A DNA stretch of 64,000 nucleotides from Megalobrama amblycephala (GCF_018812025.1 NC_063049.1:9367537-9431536); one strand, 5' to 3'. Counted from the stretch's first letter, positions 12,481-24,630 are shown. Translations and numbers: made by a program. The notes: generated from the sequence alone by a model not told the origin.

Positions 12481-14020
12481 CCATATTGCCATATGAACAG
12501 CCAGTCAGTATTTACACTGATTTCACTTTCATGAAAAAAGTTAAATCAGCATGGTATATTTCGAGTCACACATGAAGAAAGTAATGATTTGAGGTCATTC
12601 AGTAACCGCTCCGACAGATTCACAGAGTCAGAGTTTGTCCATGACTCATTGTGATTCGTTTTGACCAATTCATTAAAAGACCCAGCTCATAAGAGTCATT
12701 TATTTGTGAATCAACCAACATGGATAATGTAATAGAAAGATGTGTTGTCAATTCATGTTTTTACTGTGCTTCAATTGAGAAACAAGCACACAACTAAATC
12801 ATTATTTCTTTTTCCGTAGCACTGTAGATTCATCAGTGCAAGAAAACCCTGTCAGACTATTTTGGTATGGTGTTACATATGAACTGCTAAAAGAATCAAA
12901 TGTGTTGTAAATCATTCAGAGTCATTTTTGTCAGTTTCTATCCCCACTGAGTATCTTCTGGAAAAGCCAGTTTTCAAATTTGCCTGTCATACATCTAGTC
13001 TTATGCATCACATTCATTTTTTAAAATTTGAGTAAAGTGTTTTCCAATATACCAATATTCTCCCTGACGCTCCCGTGGGTCCACCTGACCTCGAGTTTCC
13101 AGCAGACCTCAGAATGCTTTTGAAGGGCCGGAGGAGTCTGGAGGGAGGCAGCGCTCTTTGAGCGATCAAACCCATCTTAGACGTGTATCCCGAGGGTCCA
13201 GGAGCATGAATCAAGTCCAGTGGCGTCTCAGCCCGCCACACGCATTGTTCCAGAGAGGAACGGCATCTGGATCCCGCAGGATTTTTATGGTGTTGATTTA
13301 TACACAGACTTAAAGCATCTGTGCCTCTCTGTTTGGCCCCCCTCCCCCTTTTCTGGAAGGTCTCCATGGTGACTGCCTCCGCTAATAAACACACACACAC
13401 ACGGGATGTTTGGTACGAGGGGTCGGGCTTGAAACAGTGCAGGATTGATGACTCAAATCAAATTGTAGCTCACAAATCTGTGACAGCATGTTAACGTTTT
13501 CAAAGATGACTTTGATTGAAGAGGCCGATCCCATTGGCTCGCTAATACTAGAAAAACATTGTTCCGCCACAGACTGAAGCGTAATAAACTAACAACAAAG
13601 ACTGAAAGGGCAGTGGAGAGGGCAGACAATGAGAGATTGATGGAAAGCTGGGACAGCGAACTCCTCTAGTTACCAAGCATTTCCTTCTCTATTGTCCGGA
13701 ATGTTGGCGTCCAGCGCAGGAAGTGGGTTCTTTGTTTCCTATCTCCTTCCTGCTGAAGAGCTCAGAGGAAAGAGGAAAGCAGCCGTGAACGGTTCGTGTG
13801 GCGACAGGAAGCAGATTCTGAGAAGCGCAGAGGGTCTCTGGCAACAACTACACCTCGCACACGTGACGGAGCGCCTCACAACTGATGAAATAAAGAGCAC
13901 AGGACGTGAACAAGATGTAATTAGGCTCTTTAGTAACACATGAGGGGTCAAGGTTTGGTCCAGTTAACCCCTGCTGGTAGATACTGTTATTACACCACTC
14001 TCAGGGCAAATCTTTTGCAA
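12481..14020. other. No gene seen; partly GC-rich single-copy-looking DNA
   Basis: 13060-13400 and 13690-13940 are clearly less AT-rich than their surroundings and carry open frames of 128 codons (minus strand) and 83 codons (plus strand). Neither translation resembles a known family to me, and neither shows a convincing splice context. They could be conserved non-coding DNA, but this cannot be judged from one sequence. Confidence 0.45.
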
Positions 14021-14049
14021 AATACACTACCATTCAAAAGCGTGGGCCC

Positions 14050-15010
14050 TAGTGAAAAAAATATACTAAAATGTATTTGAAATACATTTATTTCACGCTA
14101 AGTATACTACAAATACATTTACATATTTATGTGCTTAATAAAAATACCCTACTAAACTGGTATACTTAAAGTCTTGCTAAACTGGGACAACTAATTTTGT
14201 ACTTAATGCACTTTAATTGTGCGTCAGTAGTGCTGAGATCCAACAGATAAACATGTACTGAAGTATATTTGATTGTGATGAAGTGGAACTATTGCAAGTG
14301 TACTTTAGGAACACTTTAAATATTTAAAGTTTGATATTATACAAAGATCCTACAATCCTTATTAATAGTAATATTAAAAACTATAAAAAACTATACATTT
14401 TAGGTATAGTATTAAGAAATGTGCATTGTGCAATAAAGAAATACTACAAATAAAGTTGCATTATAATTTTATATCAGTAAGTCTTAAAGGGTTAGTTCAC
14501 CCAAAAATGAAAATTCTGTCATTTATTACTCACCCTCATGCCGTTCCACACCCATAAGACCTTCGTTCATCTCCAGAACACAAATTAAGATATTTTTGAT
14601 GAAATCCAATGGCTCAGTGAGGGAACAATGACATTTCCTCTCTCCAGATCCATTAATGTACTAAAAGCATGTTTAAATCAGTTCATGTGAGTACAGTGGT
14701 TCAATATTAATATTATAAAGCAACGAGAATATTTTTGGTGCGCCAAAAAACAAAATAACGACTTATATAGTGATGGCCAATTTCAAAACACTGCTTCAGG
14801 AAGGAATATCTTAATTTGTGTTCTGAAGATGAATGAAGGTCTTATGGGTGTGGAACGGCATGAGGGTGAGTAATAAATGACAGAATTTTCATTTTTGGGT
14901 GAACTAACTCTTTAAGTGATACGCCAATAAATATGTTAATGGATTTGAAGTATACTTAGTATGAGATAAATGTATTTTAAATAGATTTTGGTATAGTTTT
15001 TCTTTTTAAT
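14050..15010. mobile_element. Inserted transposon with about 65-bp terminal inverted repeats
   Basis: The left end (CTAGTGAAAAAAATATACTA, continuing to AAGTATACTAC) is mirrored by the right end (GAAGTATACTTAGTATGAG through GGTATAGTTTTTC). The two arms pair over roughly 65 bp with scattered mismatches. The composition resembles the ACTT-rich family at 8.0-12.5 and 31.1-33.0 kb. A run of 14 G follows directly at 15011-15024. It carries its own insertion at 14484-14915. Confidence 0.75.
14484..14915. mobile_element. Fold-back element with TTAA ends, 432 bp
   Basis: Begins TTAAAGGGTTAGTTCACCCA and ends with the complement, GGTGAACTAACTCTTTAA. The inverted arms extend about 110 bp each, through CTCACCCTCATGCCGTTCC and ACACAAATTAAGATATTT. 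The last four bases at each end are TTAA. This is a very common cyprinid repeat type. TTAA ends suit Kolobok-like or piggyBac-like targeting, but the superfamily is not proven here. Confidence 0.85.
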
Positions 15011-15498
15011 GGGGGGGGGGGGGGCAGTAAAATGTGCAGTATTTTTATTCAGCAAGGACTTTGACATTGGATTGATCAAAAGTCACAGTAAAGACATTTT
15101 TCATTTACAAAAGATTTCAAATGAATGCTGTTCTTTTGAATTTCTAAGTCAAGGAATCTTGAAAAAAAAAAAAATGTATAATGGTTTCCACAGAAATATG
15201 AAGCAGCAAAACTGTTTTCAACATTGATAATAATCAGAAATGTTTCTTGATCATCAAATCATCATATCAGAATGATTTCTGAAGGATCATGTGACACTGA
15301 AGACTGGAGTAATGATGCTGAAAATTCACAGGAATAAATTACATTTTAACACATTCACATAGAAAACAGTTATTTTAAATTGTAAAAATATTTAATAATA
15401 TTACAGTTTTTACTGTATTTTTCATCAAATAAATGCAGCCTTATTGACCAAAAGAAACTTCTTTCAAAAACATTAAAATAAACTTTTGAATAGCAGTG

Positions 15499-16935
15499 TA
15501 TGTCACAAAAAAATCATTTTATTATAGTAGATTTTATACCAGCGAGCAGATCATTTTTTGAAGGGCACTTAGATCAAGAAATGGATGTTGATGCCTTTAA
15601 CGTCAGTTGCTTATAGACCTCTATCGTTCACACACACTGTCAATGTAGAAATGTAGTTTTGTCTAGGACAATTACAATGATTCATAACCCTTATGTAAGT
15701 AATAAACTCAGCATGTTTATTAATCTTGACTTAATTACAAGCCAAAGAATTTCAGCAACTGCAAACATTATAAACACAACCATTAACATCCCATCAGCTG
15801 AATCACTGCTACAACACGACTGCTCGCGAGGAAACACATTTAAAGGAAACACAATCTATTGACAGCATCTGCGGTATGATGTCGATTACCACAGACTATT
15901 ATATATATTGACTCATCTTTCAGTTTATAAAAACAAACAAAGATTGTACAGAAATACATTTACAATGGTTGAAAAGCAGTGCTTGCATGAATGAGTGTTT
16001 TTCAGCTGTAACTGTCCTTTTAACGTACAGTCTGGGTGTATTAAAAAACAGTACTTTGCTGATAGTTATGTCACATCATTTTCTGCCATCCATGTGCATA
16101 CAGAGCAGAACTTACTGTCTTCATATGGCCATAATCTTACTGACCCCAAGCTTTTGAACAGTGTAGGATATGTATTATAATCCACTGTACCTGTTAAACT
16201 GTACTGTTCTCTAAGGGTGGCTTTGAAATGTTGCCTTGCGAAAGCCAACTGCATTCAGCGGCTCTTTGCGTGTGTTACATTACAGTATCTGTCCAGACGT
16301 TAATGATGTGTGTTAATCATGTTACTAATCTCAGCATTAAACAGAAGCTGGGGGTTCATGATGAACTCTCAGGCTTCATGCATGAAGTACATTAGGATAA
16401 TAAAATCAATCCAGTGTATGTGTATCCAGAGGGATGTGCAGAGAGCTTCTCAGGGGCGCAAATATTCTGTTGCATTCTGTTGTTTCTACAAAAAAACAAA
16501 ACAAAAATGCAATGCTAGCATTTGTTTCGCATATGAACAATCATCTGCTACCATAATTTAATTTATTTTTTTGGTTCTGTGGAAGACAAAGGAATTTTTA
16601 AGAGCAATAAGGTCACCATTGGTGACATCATGTTCATTTTTTGAGTGAAGTGCATCATTAACAGTACACATGTCTGGATGTTTCCATCCAGCTAAAAACA
16701 ATATGTATGCAAATGTTCCCATTAAGTTATGAAAACATCATTTCTGAATGTTCTCCTGAATCTTCAAAACATCCAGTTTATTAAATGTTTTAAAAACGCT
16801 TTTTTTGGAGTAATGGGTAAAGGGTGAGGGTGAACATTGGAGAAAACATTAAGGGAATGTTACATTTTATCATTTTGCAAACATTAAGGGAAGTTATGAT
16901 TGATTGTTCTCTGAACTTTCTGAAACAAGTAGTAA
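15499..16935. other. No gene seen; contains one transposon end
   Basis: AT-rich. A remnant TGACCCCAAGCTTTTGAACA (16140-16159) is the terminal part of a CACTACCGTTCAAAAG-family element. 16680-16930 has repeated AACATTAAGGGAA and GAATGTTAC-like phrases that suggest an old interspersed repeat, not identified. Confidence 0.45.
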
Positions 16936-17641
16936 GCTTTTTTTTTTTTTTTTTTTAAACATGAAAAGATTCCAGGGTTGAAGGTCAAAATTACAGTTTA
17001 CAGCAATCCCAGACCAGAAATAAGAGTCTTATCTAGAGAAACCATCACTCTTTTTCTAAACAATTTTTAAAATTTTATATGTTTTAACCATAAATGCTCA
17101 TCTTGAACTAGCTCTCTTCTTCTTCTTCTCTATTTGAATTCCAGCAGTGTAGACACTGCTAAGTGTATTTCTGCTCTCCTCAAGTCAAAGTTTGAACTAA
17201 ATTGTCATATACAATATGCTAGTGCAAGTATATAACAATTAGTTCAAACTTTGACCTGTGGAGGGCAGTAATACACTGAGCAGTGTCTACACTGCTGGAA
17301 TTCAAATAGAGAAGAAGAAGAGAGCTAGTTCAAGATGAACATTTATGGTTAAAAATTATTTAAAATTATAAAATTATAAAAAATTATTTATTTTTTTTAA
17401 TAAGAAAATGAGTGATGGTTTCTCTAGATAAGCCCTTTGAAGCTGCACTCAAACTGTAATTTTGACCTTCAATCGTTTGGGCTCCAGTGAAGTCCACTAT
17501 ATGGAGAAAAACCCTGGAATGTTTTCATTAAAAAATGTAATTTCTTTTCGACTGAAGAAAGAAAGACATGAACATCTTGGATGACATGGGGGTGAGTAAA
17601 TTATCAGGAAACTTTAATTTGAAAGTGAACTAATCCTTTAA
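16936..17641. mobile_element. Large fold-back element with TTAA right end
   Basis: The inverted arms (about 16970-17206 and 17235-17530) pair around a centre near 17220. TAGCTCTCTTCTTCTTC pairs with GAAGAAGAGAGCTA, GCAGTGTAGACACTGC lies opposite GCAGTGTCTACACTGC, and CAAAGTTTGAACTAA pairs with TTAGTTCAAACTTTG. The right end CACCCCCATG-type tail (GACATGGGGGTGAGTAAATT, then GTGAACTAATCCTTTAA) is the terminus of a common cyprinid element that is also present at 39377-39480. The left terminus is lost in an oligo-T run. Confidence 0.8.
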
Positions 17642-18391
17642 AGCTGCAGTCTGGGAAATTGGAGCATGCAGCATTTCGTCTTTGCGTCATTACATCATGT
17701 ATGTAAACAGAAAGGAACGAGTCCCAGCTAAGAGGCTAAATCATATGAGGATGCTGCAGGTGGCAAATCATTTTTATCCTTTCCTCACAGCAGCTGCAAT
17801 AATTAAACTTATCATTTTGATGGCGGAGTGTAATCCAGAAAGATTCAAATGACAATCATCAGTGACAACAGGAGATTCAACTGTAGTCAAAAGCAAAAGG
17901 ACTGCGGAGTGGCTACAGAAATTGAAATCTACAGGTAACGCTAATACACACTAAATACACATAATCATGCAATGCTGATGTTGATAACATTAACAATTTG
18001 AGAACAAAGTATAACAATAATAATAATTTGCACGGTTTGATGTGATATGAGCTAAGCTAAGCCATTGTTAGATTTAATCATCATTGACAGCGCGATTTAT
18101 GCTTTTTTCCTCAGTTGGTCAGAACAAAAGTGGCAGACACTTGCTTGTTCAGGTGACATTTTCCGGTGAAAATTCTTATATTGGTCATACTTCCAAGACG
18201 TAGAATCTGTGGTTCTGAAGTACAGTATCCACATCAGAGCGGTGACTGACAGCAAACATTAGATTCATCCGCTGAGGAGCCGTGCCGAAGCACAATCCAC
18301 ATAAAGACGATAATTCCACAAATAACTGCAATTGCAGGTTTCAAACAGAGATGGCGACAAAGAGGCAAAACTTACGGACTGCAGTTCCATC
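17638..18391. mobile_element. Non-autonomous DNA transposon with CTGCAGTC ends
   Basis: Left end TTAAAGCTGCAGTCTGGG and right end TTACGGACTGCAGTT are short inverted repeats. The left TTAA (17638-17641) is the same TTAA that ends the preceding fold-back element, so the two abut exactly. The right TTAA is lost. I recognise the interior (GCACAATCCACATAAAGACG, GTTTCAAACAGAGATGGCGA) from zebrafish repeats. No coding frame. Confidence 0.7.
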
Positions 18392-18625
18392 AATAATAAT
18401 AAATAATGTTTTTGTGCTAATGTTTTAAGAACATTATAAAAGACCAGATAGCTTTGAACAGACGTTATATTAACGTTACTGGAAGAAGGTTTGTTCATAA
18501 CTTTGAGAGAATCTTGCATATGTTCATAAATTTCAACCCCACTTTCCAAAATCACCATTCTGTTTGCAATTTTCCAAGTAGGACGTTAGAAATTCCTTTC
18601 TGCTTTCCAGCGTAGTACACTAAAT

Positions 18626-18934
18626 GAAGATTTTGGTTCCAAAACGCTATAAATATAAATAAGAAGGGAGACTGGCGTTTGTCGCGTTTTGGAAAGAAAA
18701 GGAGAAAACATGACAGAATAACACGACGGATATCGCATTTTGTGCAAAATTAATAAATGACTTTTTTTTCTTTTGGAAAGAAAGGGAGAAAACATGACAG
18801 AATAATAGGACAGATATCTCATTTTAATAAATGACAAAATTAATAAATGACTTTTACTGATTTTGGCGGAAACTCTTTTTTTTTTTTTTTTTTTTTTTTA
18901 ATGGCGTTTATTGCATTTTAGAACCAAACTCTTC
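18626..18934. mobile_element. Short element with 29-bp terminal inverted repeats and an internal tandem duplication
   Basis: Left end GAAGATTTTGGTTCCAAAAC pairs with right end ATTTTAGAACCAAACTCTTC, with AAAT on both sides. Inside, a segment with GGAAAGAAAAGGAGAAAACA and TGACAGAATAA is repeated 84 bp later in slightly changed form (about 18685-18850). A run of about 25 T lies near 18875-18899. Confidence 0.7.
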
Positions 18935-18984
18935 AAATTTACTTAAAAACTAAACGTCATTTCAGATGCACAGAAAGTACATTT

Positions 18985-19184
18985 GGTTACACTTTAATTT
19001 AAGGTGTCCGTGTTACAGTGTAATTATACATTTAGGTACTGAGTAATAATAATTAACTACACGTACTTAGGTTTAGGATTAGGGTTTGGTTTAGGGTTAG
19101 TTGCATAATTATGCAAAATTTATAGTTATTACTATAGTAACTACATGTAACATACTATAAGACACTGCGAAATAAAGTGTTACC
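18985..19184. mobile_element. hAT-like MITE with GGTTACACTTTA ends and 8-bp duplication
   Basis: Left end GGTTACACTTTAATTTAAGG and right end GAAATAAAGTGTTACC are inverted repeats. Flanking octamers GTACATTT (18977-18984) and ATACATTT (19185-19192) match at 7 of 8 bases. The interior AATTATGCA...TTACTATAGTAACTACATGTA is shared with 61719-61918. Confidence 0.88.
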
Positions 19185-19192
19185 ATACATTT

Positions 19193-20847
19193 GAATTATT
19201 TTTTATTTTAAATAATTTATTGTAAATTATGAAAAAAATATATAAATTGAATTTTATAAATAACATGAATGAACTGCACAGAAAAGGGCGATTCATGCAG
19301 AAAAACTGCTTTTAACTAGAGAAGAGGGTTTTTAGAACTGTGATGCTGCAAAAGATGCGAAACACGAGCGCATCGGTCAGACACGTCTGTCTAATGAAAA
19401 ACTATGGAAAAGCGACATTTATTAAGACCGTAAACAGATTTTGATTTAATGTCATCTTTAAAGTTGGCTCTGAATTGGCTCCACTTTCACATGACCTGAA
19501 ATCACACCCACTGAGTGACCTTTGACCTCAAAGCAGCACACCTCTCGGCTTTTGAGAGAGCCATGATAAAGCAGATGAACTACAAGACATCAACGCTTGA
19601 GTCTAAAACATGAACATGTGATGAAAACTACACATTGACATCATATGATGACTGCACACACCAACCAAATATCACAAACAAAGTATGATTCTACCCTCAG
19701 TGAACCGACCGTTCTGTGTTTGCCTATATAAACCTAAGATGACATGCACAATGACGTTAAATTAGCTGTATGTGTGCTCAAAACAAACTCAAACAAAGAC
19801 AAAAAAAGATTTCCTTCCATCAAGTGTGTGTGTGTGTGTGTGTGTGTTTCCAGCTCCTAAAGACAGGTCTAGCCTGTTCTCACGTTTTGTCTGTGCTGAA
19901 CTCATGCAGTCATGTGAACGCTGCTAATTCTGTTCTATTGAAACTGCAGGCAAATCCTCTTCATTCACGCTCTGATTCCTGTCAACACAAGTACACACAC
20001 CTCCTCCTGTGTGGAGGCATTTCCTCACCGCCTCACTTCCTGTGGCAGAGGAACACACACACACACTCCTGAAAAATCTTGCGATTCCTGCTACAGAGAA
20101 GTATATAGTCCATGTAGTTTATGCAGCCAGAAAGCACACGCTACACAATGCCTCCAGCATGTGTTTGGCTGAACTATTAGTCTGTCTGAGAACAAGCAGG
20201 CGGTGCTGGGATATCACAACATCTTTTTGCACAACAGGCTCAGATACAAATCAAGACGATTCCAAGTCCTGGAACTGTAAACGTGTGGGATACGAGTGCT
20301 GGGTGTTTCTTCAGCCATGACTTTTATGTCTGATTTTGATTTTTATTACATAGACTTCAACTGTTTTCTTTTTGTTACATGAAGGTCATATTAAAACCAT
20401 CTGGGAATGTTTTTTTGCTTTATTATGCCTTCATAATTTATTGTGGCTATTTTTTTTAAATGCCTTGTATGTGCAGATTTTATTGTTTTACTCTCGTCCC
20501 AGAGCCAGACCTTCAATCTGTAAAATATGAAAATCTGTAAAATATGACTTATTACATGTATCACAGTGATGATTTTATGAATAAAGAGTGAAATCAACTA
20601 TTTCAGCATTTATTGTGTGAAAATGATTTACACGTTGCACAGATGTGGTTTTGTTTCCACTACAACCAACTAGTTTATGAAGGACACGACGAAGAAATCT
20701 GGGTAAATAGTGAAAATATTATTTAATTGTGTGCAATTAGTATATAAAAAGATGAAGATTGTCATTTTATTTAAAAATGTTTAAAATGTCATTTCAGCAC
20801 AGCATATTAAGCACAATACTGCAGCTATTATTGTTAACAAAGGGTAC
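19193..20847. other. No gene seen; contains a (GT)n tract
   Basis: 19824-19847 is (GT)n. Overlapping open frames of about 100 codons near 19770-20320 have no recognisable features and run through the microsatellite. 19480-19700 and 20400-20600 look single copy. Confidence 0.45.
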
Positions 20848-21165
20848 ATTTACATGATAATAACTAAAAACTGAAAGGTGAACTGAAAAAAAATGATTTG
20901 CACTTTTCATGTCCAGATGACAACGTTGTCAAAACAAACACCATTCACAGGGATCCGTGTAAACAATTAAAAACGCTGTATTATTTATGCCAGGCCAGTA
21001 GTTGGCGATGTATAGACTGAACATGTAATGCATGATGTCATCTTTTTCACAAATTCATGTTTTTTTGTAGTTTACATAGAGACAATAATGGTATCTTTTC
21101 AAAAACATGCACTTTAAAACCTGTCATCAAAAGTTAGCATTTTCAGGCCCCCAAAAGACAATTCT
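20848..21165. mobile_element. Fragment of a cyprinid interspersed repeat
   Basis: Contains GACAACGTTGTCAAAACAAA, GGGATCCGTGTAAACA and GCCAGGCCAGTAGTTGGCGA. I recognise these from a common zebrafish DNA transposon. Termini are not visible, so the extent is approximate. Confidence 0.55.
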
Positions 21166-21182
21166 GGATAAACTGAAAAACA

Positions 21183-22070
21183 CATTTTTTATGTTTCAAA
21201 CTGAGATCACGATTCTCTCATGATTCTACACAGGCAGCTAAATAAAATAAAATGTTAATTACTAGAGGTTCTGACAAAATGTTAATTGCTGCAGACAGTC
21301 TATTTAAAAATGAATATTGGTTTGAGTGAATGATTCAATGACTCACTCATAAAGACTTTACCTGTTTCATTACTGGATGAATCAGCATTCTTGATTCTCT
21401 TCTATGAATGATTCAATGTCAAATACATTTTTAACAGTCACTTGTCGAGTGTTGCCAAGTCCATGGTCTTCCCCTGGAATTGGGCTATTTTAACACTTTG
21501 CCACGGGTTTTCATTTTCATTTCATTTTCAGTGTCCGCGGGTTGAAGCGACCCCAAAGTAACATGATATTTAGCCAGTGGAATGCAAATTTTACCAGGGG
21601 AACCCCAACAAAAAAAATTGGATTTTACCCCCACAAGGTGATTTTTACCTGAAAATGCAATTGGGCTAGTTTTGAGTAGCAACCCTGCCACCTGGTGGCT
21701 AAATGATGTAATCGATTCAATTATTTGAAATGCCATGTTATTTTCTTAAGGTGATTTGCTGTATTTTAAACACTACCATAGACATCAGTGTTTATATCAG
21801 AACTATAAACTTTTATCCCAGTATTTCTGTGATAATATGAATTATTGTATCACACAGATAATGATACGGTGTGGTTTAAAAGCTGTTTCATTTCTATACA
21901 TGACAACTGCTCTCTCTGGATAAGCGGCAGCACCGACACAGATCTGAATGTTCCTGTGTGATTTTATCAAAAGTTTAATAGATGGGCAAATCGTTGTCAT
22001 TTAGGAATGAAATCCCGTGGGTGTTTGAATCGAGATCGCAATCTTATAATGATTAATCGTGCAGCTCTAG
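21183..22070 (-). mobile_element. hAT-like element, left end missing
   Basis: The right end, ATTAATCGTGCAGCTCTAG, is the complement of the CTAGAGCTGCACGATT terminus typical of a cyprinid hAT-like family. The interior holds GAATGATTCAATGACTCACT followed by CATAAAGACTTTACCTG, a phrase partly repeated at 34400-34430. The left terminus is not found, so the copy is truncated. No transposase frame. Confidence 0.65.
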
Positions 22071-23524
22071 TTGTCGTGTAAATAAACGGTCAAAGTGCAA
22101 AAATAAAAAAAATGACAAAAATCACATTAAAATGATAACTGAAAATGTAAAAATGTAAATTTACATTTAAAAAATGTTACAATAGTGTATAAATAATACT
22201 AAAATAACACTGCACAATACATCATTTAAGATGCCGGAAACTACATTTGTTATTTAAATACAATCAGAAAAATGACATAATTCTCCTGTGATTTATGTTT
22301 ATCCATTTCTAACTTACTGTGGCTTACTTAGACAATTACAAATTAAAGTGTTAAACTTGTAGATTTTCTAAAAGTCTACAGAAGCACTTAAAAAGATTTA
22401 GCTCTGTAAACACCTTCGGGATATTTGGGTGACTAACACATCAGTCGGTGTTTGGTGTGCTACAACCAGTGAACGCTGGTTAACCCGCTCAGATCCGCTG
22501 ATCCACAGGGATTTACAGCACAAAACACGAGTCAAACTGCCACACTATCAGCCCATTTCACTGGCTTCCCACTTTGTACATGATTATCCCAACCTGGGAT
22601 TATGTGTGCGATACATGGAGTTTCTTATGGACCAACAGTGTGAAAAAATGCAAATGTAAGAGGATTTTCGAAAAAATCTTCAAAGCAGATGTGTGATGTT
22701 TATTTGTTCACCAGCTGATCTTGAGATCATGATGCACAGCACACTGCCTGAAAGGTAGAGGTTTGTTAAGAAAAAACTACATATAGTTTCATTATCCTTG
22801 ACCAGGTAAGAAATTGCAATGAATAAGGTCAAGACATGAGATGCACAATCTTCCTTTCAGTGCTATTTAATATCTGCTAATCCATCCATATTTTCAGCAG
22901 AGTTGAAAGGGAGAGTCCGTGCAATTTCCAAGAGGAAGTCAGTGATTGAGAGACGGAGTAAACTGAGCCCTCACAGTCTCAACAATAACCACATGAGTCA
23001 ACAAACCCCAACTGGACATCGTGTGGGCTTCAGTCTGACTCTCTTTTCCCACTTTCTGTATCTTTTCATGTGTAATACTGCTGTCATACTTCCTTCAAGT
23101 GCCAGAACACACACATACACATGCATTTGCATATTAGTTTCAAGTGTAATAGCGTCAACATTTCTTTTGTTGTCTGTGATATAGGGGATTGAGACTAAAA
23201 TCCACAAAATGCAAAGAAATAATAAAGATAGGAAGGAGTGATGGACGTGTTGTATTATAGTGTACTTGCTCATTTGGAGCTTTATTAACTTACACTCAGG
23301 GATTCTCCAGAGAGAGATAATGATTCTGTCATTCTGTCCAATATATAAACATGCCTGAAGGGTTTTTAAACTTTAGATGCTCTTAATGAGCAAAGAAATT
23401 AAATTCTTTCATCTCATTTTTTGGCTTTTGCCACTTCTATTTGCTAGACACAGTCCAGAGAGACAGGAAGTCATTGGGAAAAGTGTAGAGACTCAAACCT
23501 ACATCACCCACATGAGCAGAAGAA
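22071..23524. other. No gene seen
   Basis: AT-rich DNA without recognised repeats or supported coding sequence. Short open frames at 22429-22659 and 22903-23184 lack recognisable motifs and splice context. Confidence 0.45.
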
Positions 23525-24184
23525 ACATGTCCCTTTAAATGCAAATGAGCAGCTCCTTTCCAGAAGAGGAAACAGCTCGTGCTTCGGTTGCTCAACAACA
23601 ACAAAGCTGGAGAATCTCACGCAGACAAAATGAGGATTGTCAGTAACGGTGTTCAGCCTTACATTGTTCAAACCGGAGTCGACACTGATGGAGAGACTCA
23701 GGAAGAAGTTACAACCTTTAGAATGAAACTGGACGTTTCTGAATGGTTAGTGGATAAATTGATGTAGTTGCTGTGGAGTTGATTCAACTCATCCACTAGC
23801 ATGTGCCGTCATGTTCATCTTTTGTGTTGAATTGACCCTCGTTTGTGAAGCAGTCCGGTGTAAAATGACGGCATGAACAACAACACTCTACTACAACAAC
23901 TCTTCCTCTTCTCTAAAGCAGCCCAACATGGCCTCACCCCCTTTGTTGTGTGTTCTTGGGGGCGGGGATTATGTAAATTTGGGGTTAGTGATGTCACTAA
24001 CCCAGGAAGAAGCTTGTTGTAGTCCCTACCAGCTGTTTGTTGTAGTCCTTAAAAATCGATTTCTGTAAAAGAAAATATCTCCCTTTGAGTGTCGTAACTT
24101 TGCAGATGTTGTTTATGATCAAACAGCAACATTACACACTAACTAAAGTTAAAAAAGTGAAATCATGATCAAACACCTCTTTAA
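23525..24184 (-). mobile_element. TTAA-ended transposon fragment carrying a 45-codon frame
   Basis: The plus-strand right end GATCAAACACCTCTTTAA is the complement of the TTAAAGAGGTGTTTGATC terminus. TTTGCAGATGTTGTTTATG and ACACTAACTAAAGTTAAA match, reversed, the start of 11580-12240. The left part (from about 23528) includes CCTTTAAATGCAAATGAGC and a plus-strand module at 23629-23810 that recurs at 57121-57295. The left terminus is unclear. Confidence 0.7.
23630..23767 (+). pseudogene. 45-codon open frame inside a transposon, shared with 57.1 kb
   Basis: ATG at about 23630 reads MRIVSNGVQPYIVQTGVDTD and continues 25 more residues to a TAG. The copy at 57.1 kb lacks the start but keeps the frame and the stop position. 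In the overlapping codons it differs by one synonymous change (ACC to ACT) and three replacements (D to G, K to T, L to F). I do not recognise the peptide. It may be a captured fragment of a host gene or simply conserved repeat sequence. It is not claimed as a functional gene. Confidence 0.35.
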
Positions 24185-24630
24185 AAGGTTTAAAAGAAGG
24201 CAGCAGCTATTTGCACCTCAGTGTATTGTAGTATACTATACATTATAAAACAGTATGCAATAATAAGAAATATGATTATATTTATTAAAATCATAAATGG
24301 ACACTGCCTTATTGGGACGTAACCCTTCCCGATAAACACTTATAACACTTCTTATATAACAGTTAGGTACTTTATTTCCACTTTTTGAATATTTTATACA
24401 TTTTTATTTAAAATCAATGCCTCTCCGAGCTGATTTGCGATGAGAAAAGAGAGAAGAACGAGTTTGGAAAAATGCAGATTGAGAAATGTAATGTAACTGT
24501 CATTATCACTGAGTCTCGGGGATAAAATGCAACTGTCCTCTTAGTTTGACCCAATCGAACGGCTGCGTCAAAATCATGTGCTTGAGCAAAACTGCCTTCA
24601 ATTTGTATATAAAAGACTTGTGTCTGTAAG
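24185..24630. other. No gene seen
   Basis: AT-rich spacer between a transposon end and a microsatellite cluster. Nothing recognised. Confidence 0.5.

Larger units (their letters stand above)
14024..15498 (+). mobile_element. CACTACCGTTCAAAAG-family element split by a nested insertion
   Basis: Left end CACTACCATTCAAAAG (14024-14039) and right end CTTTTGAATAGCAGTG (15483-15498) are terminal inverted repeats. TA lies on both sides, consistent with a TA target duplication. The body resumes at about 15025 with TTTTTATTCAGCAAGGAC and includes GAAGGATCATGTGACACTGA. Everything between about 14050 and 15010 is foreign to the family. Confidence 0.8.

Noticed and set aside
13014..13400. 128-codon minus-strand frame in a GC-richer segment
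   Set aside because: No recognisable motif or splice context. A low stop frequency is expected from the composition.
15009..15227. Open frame starting at the poly-G run
   Set aside because: Lies in a transposon of the CACTACCGTTCAAAAG family, which is non-coding in all the copies seen.
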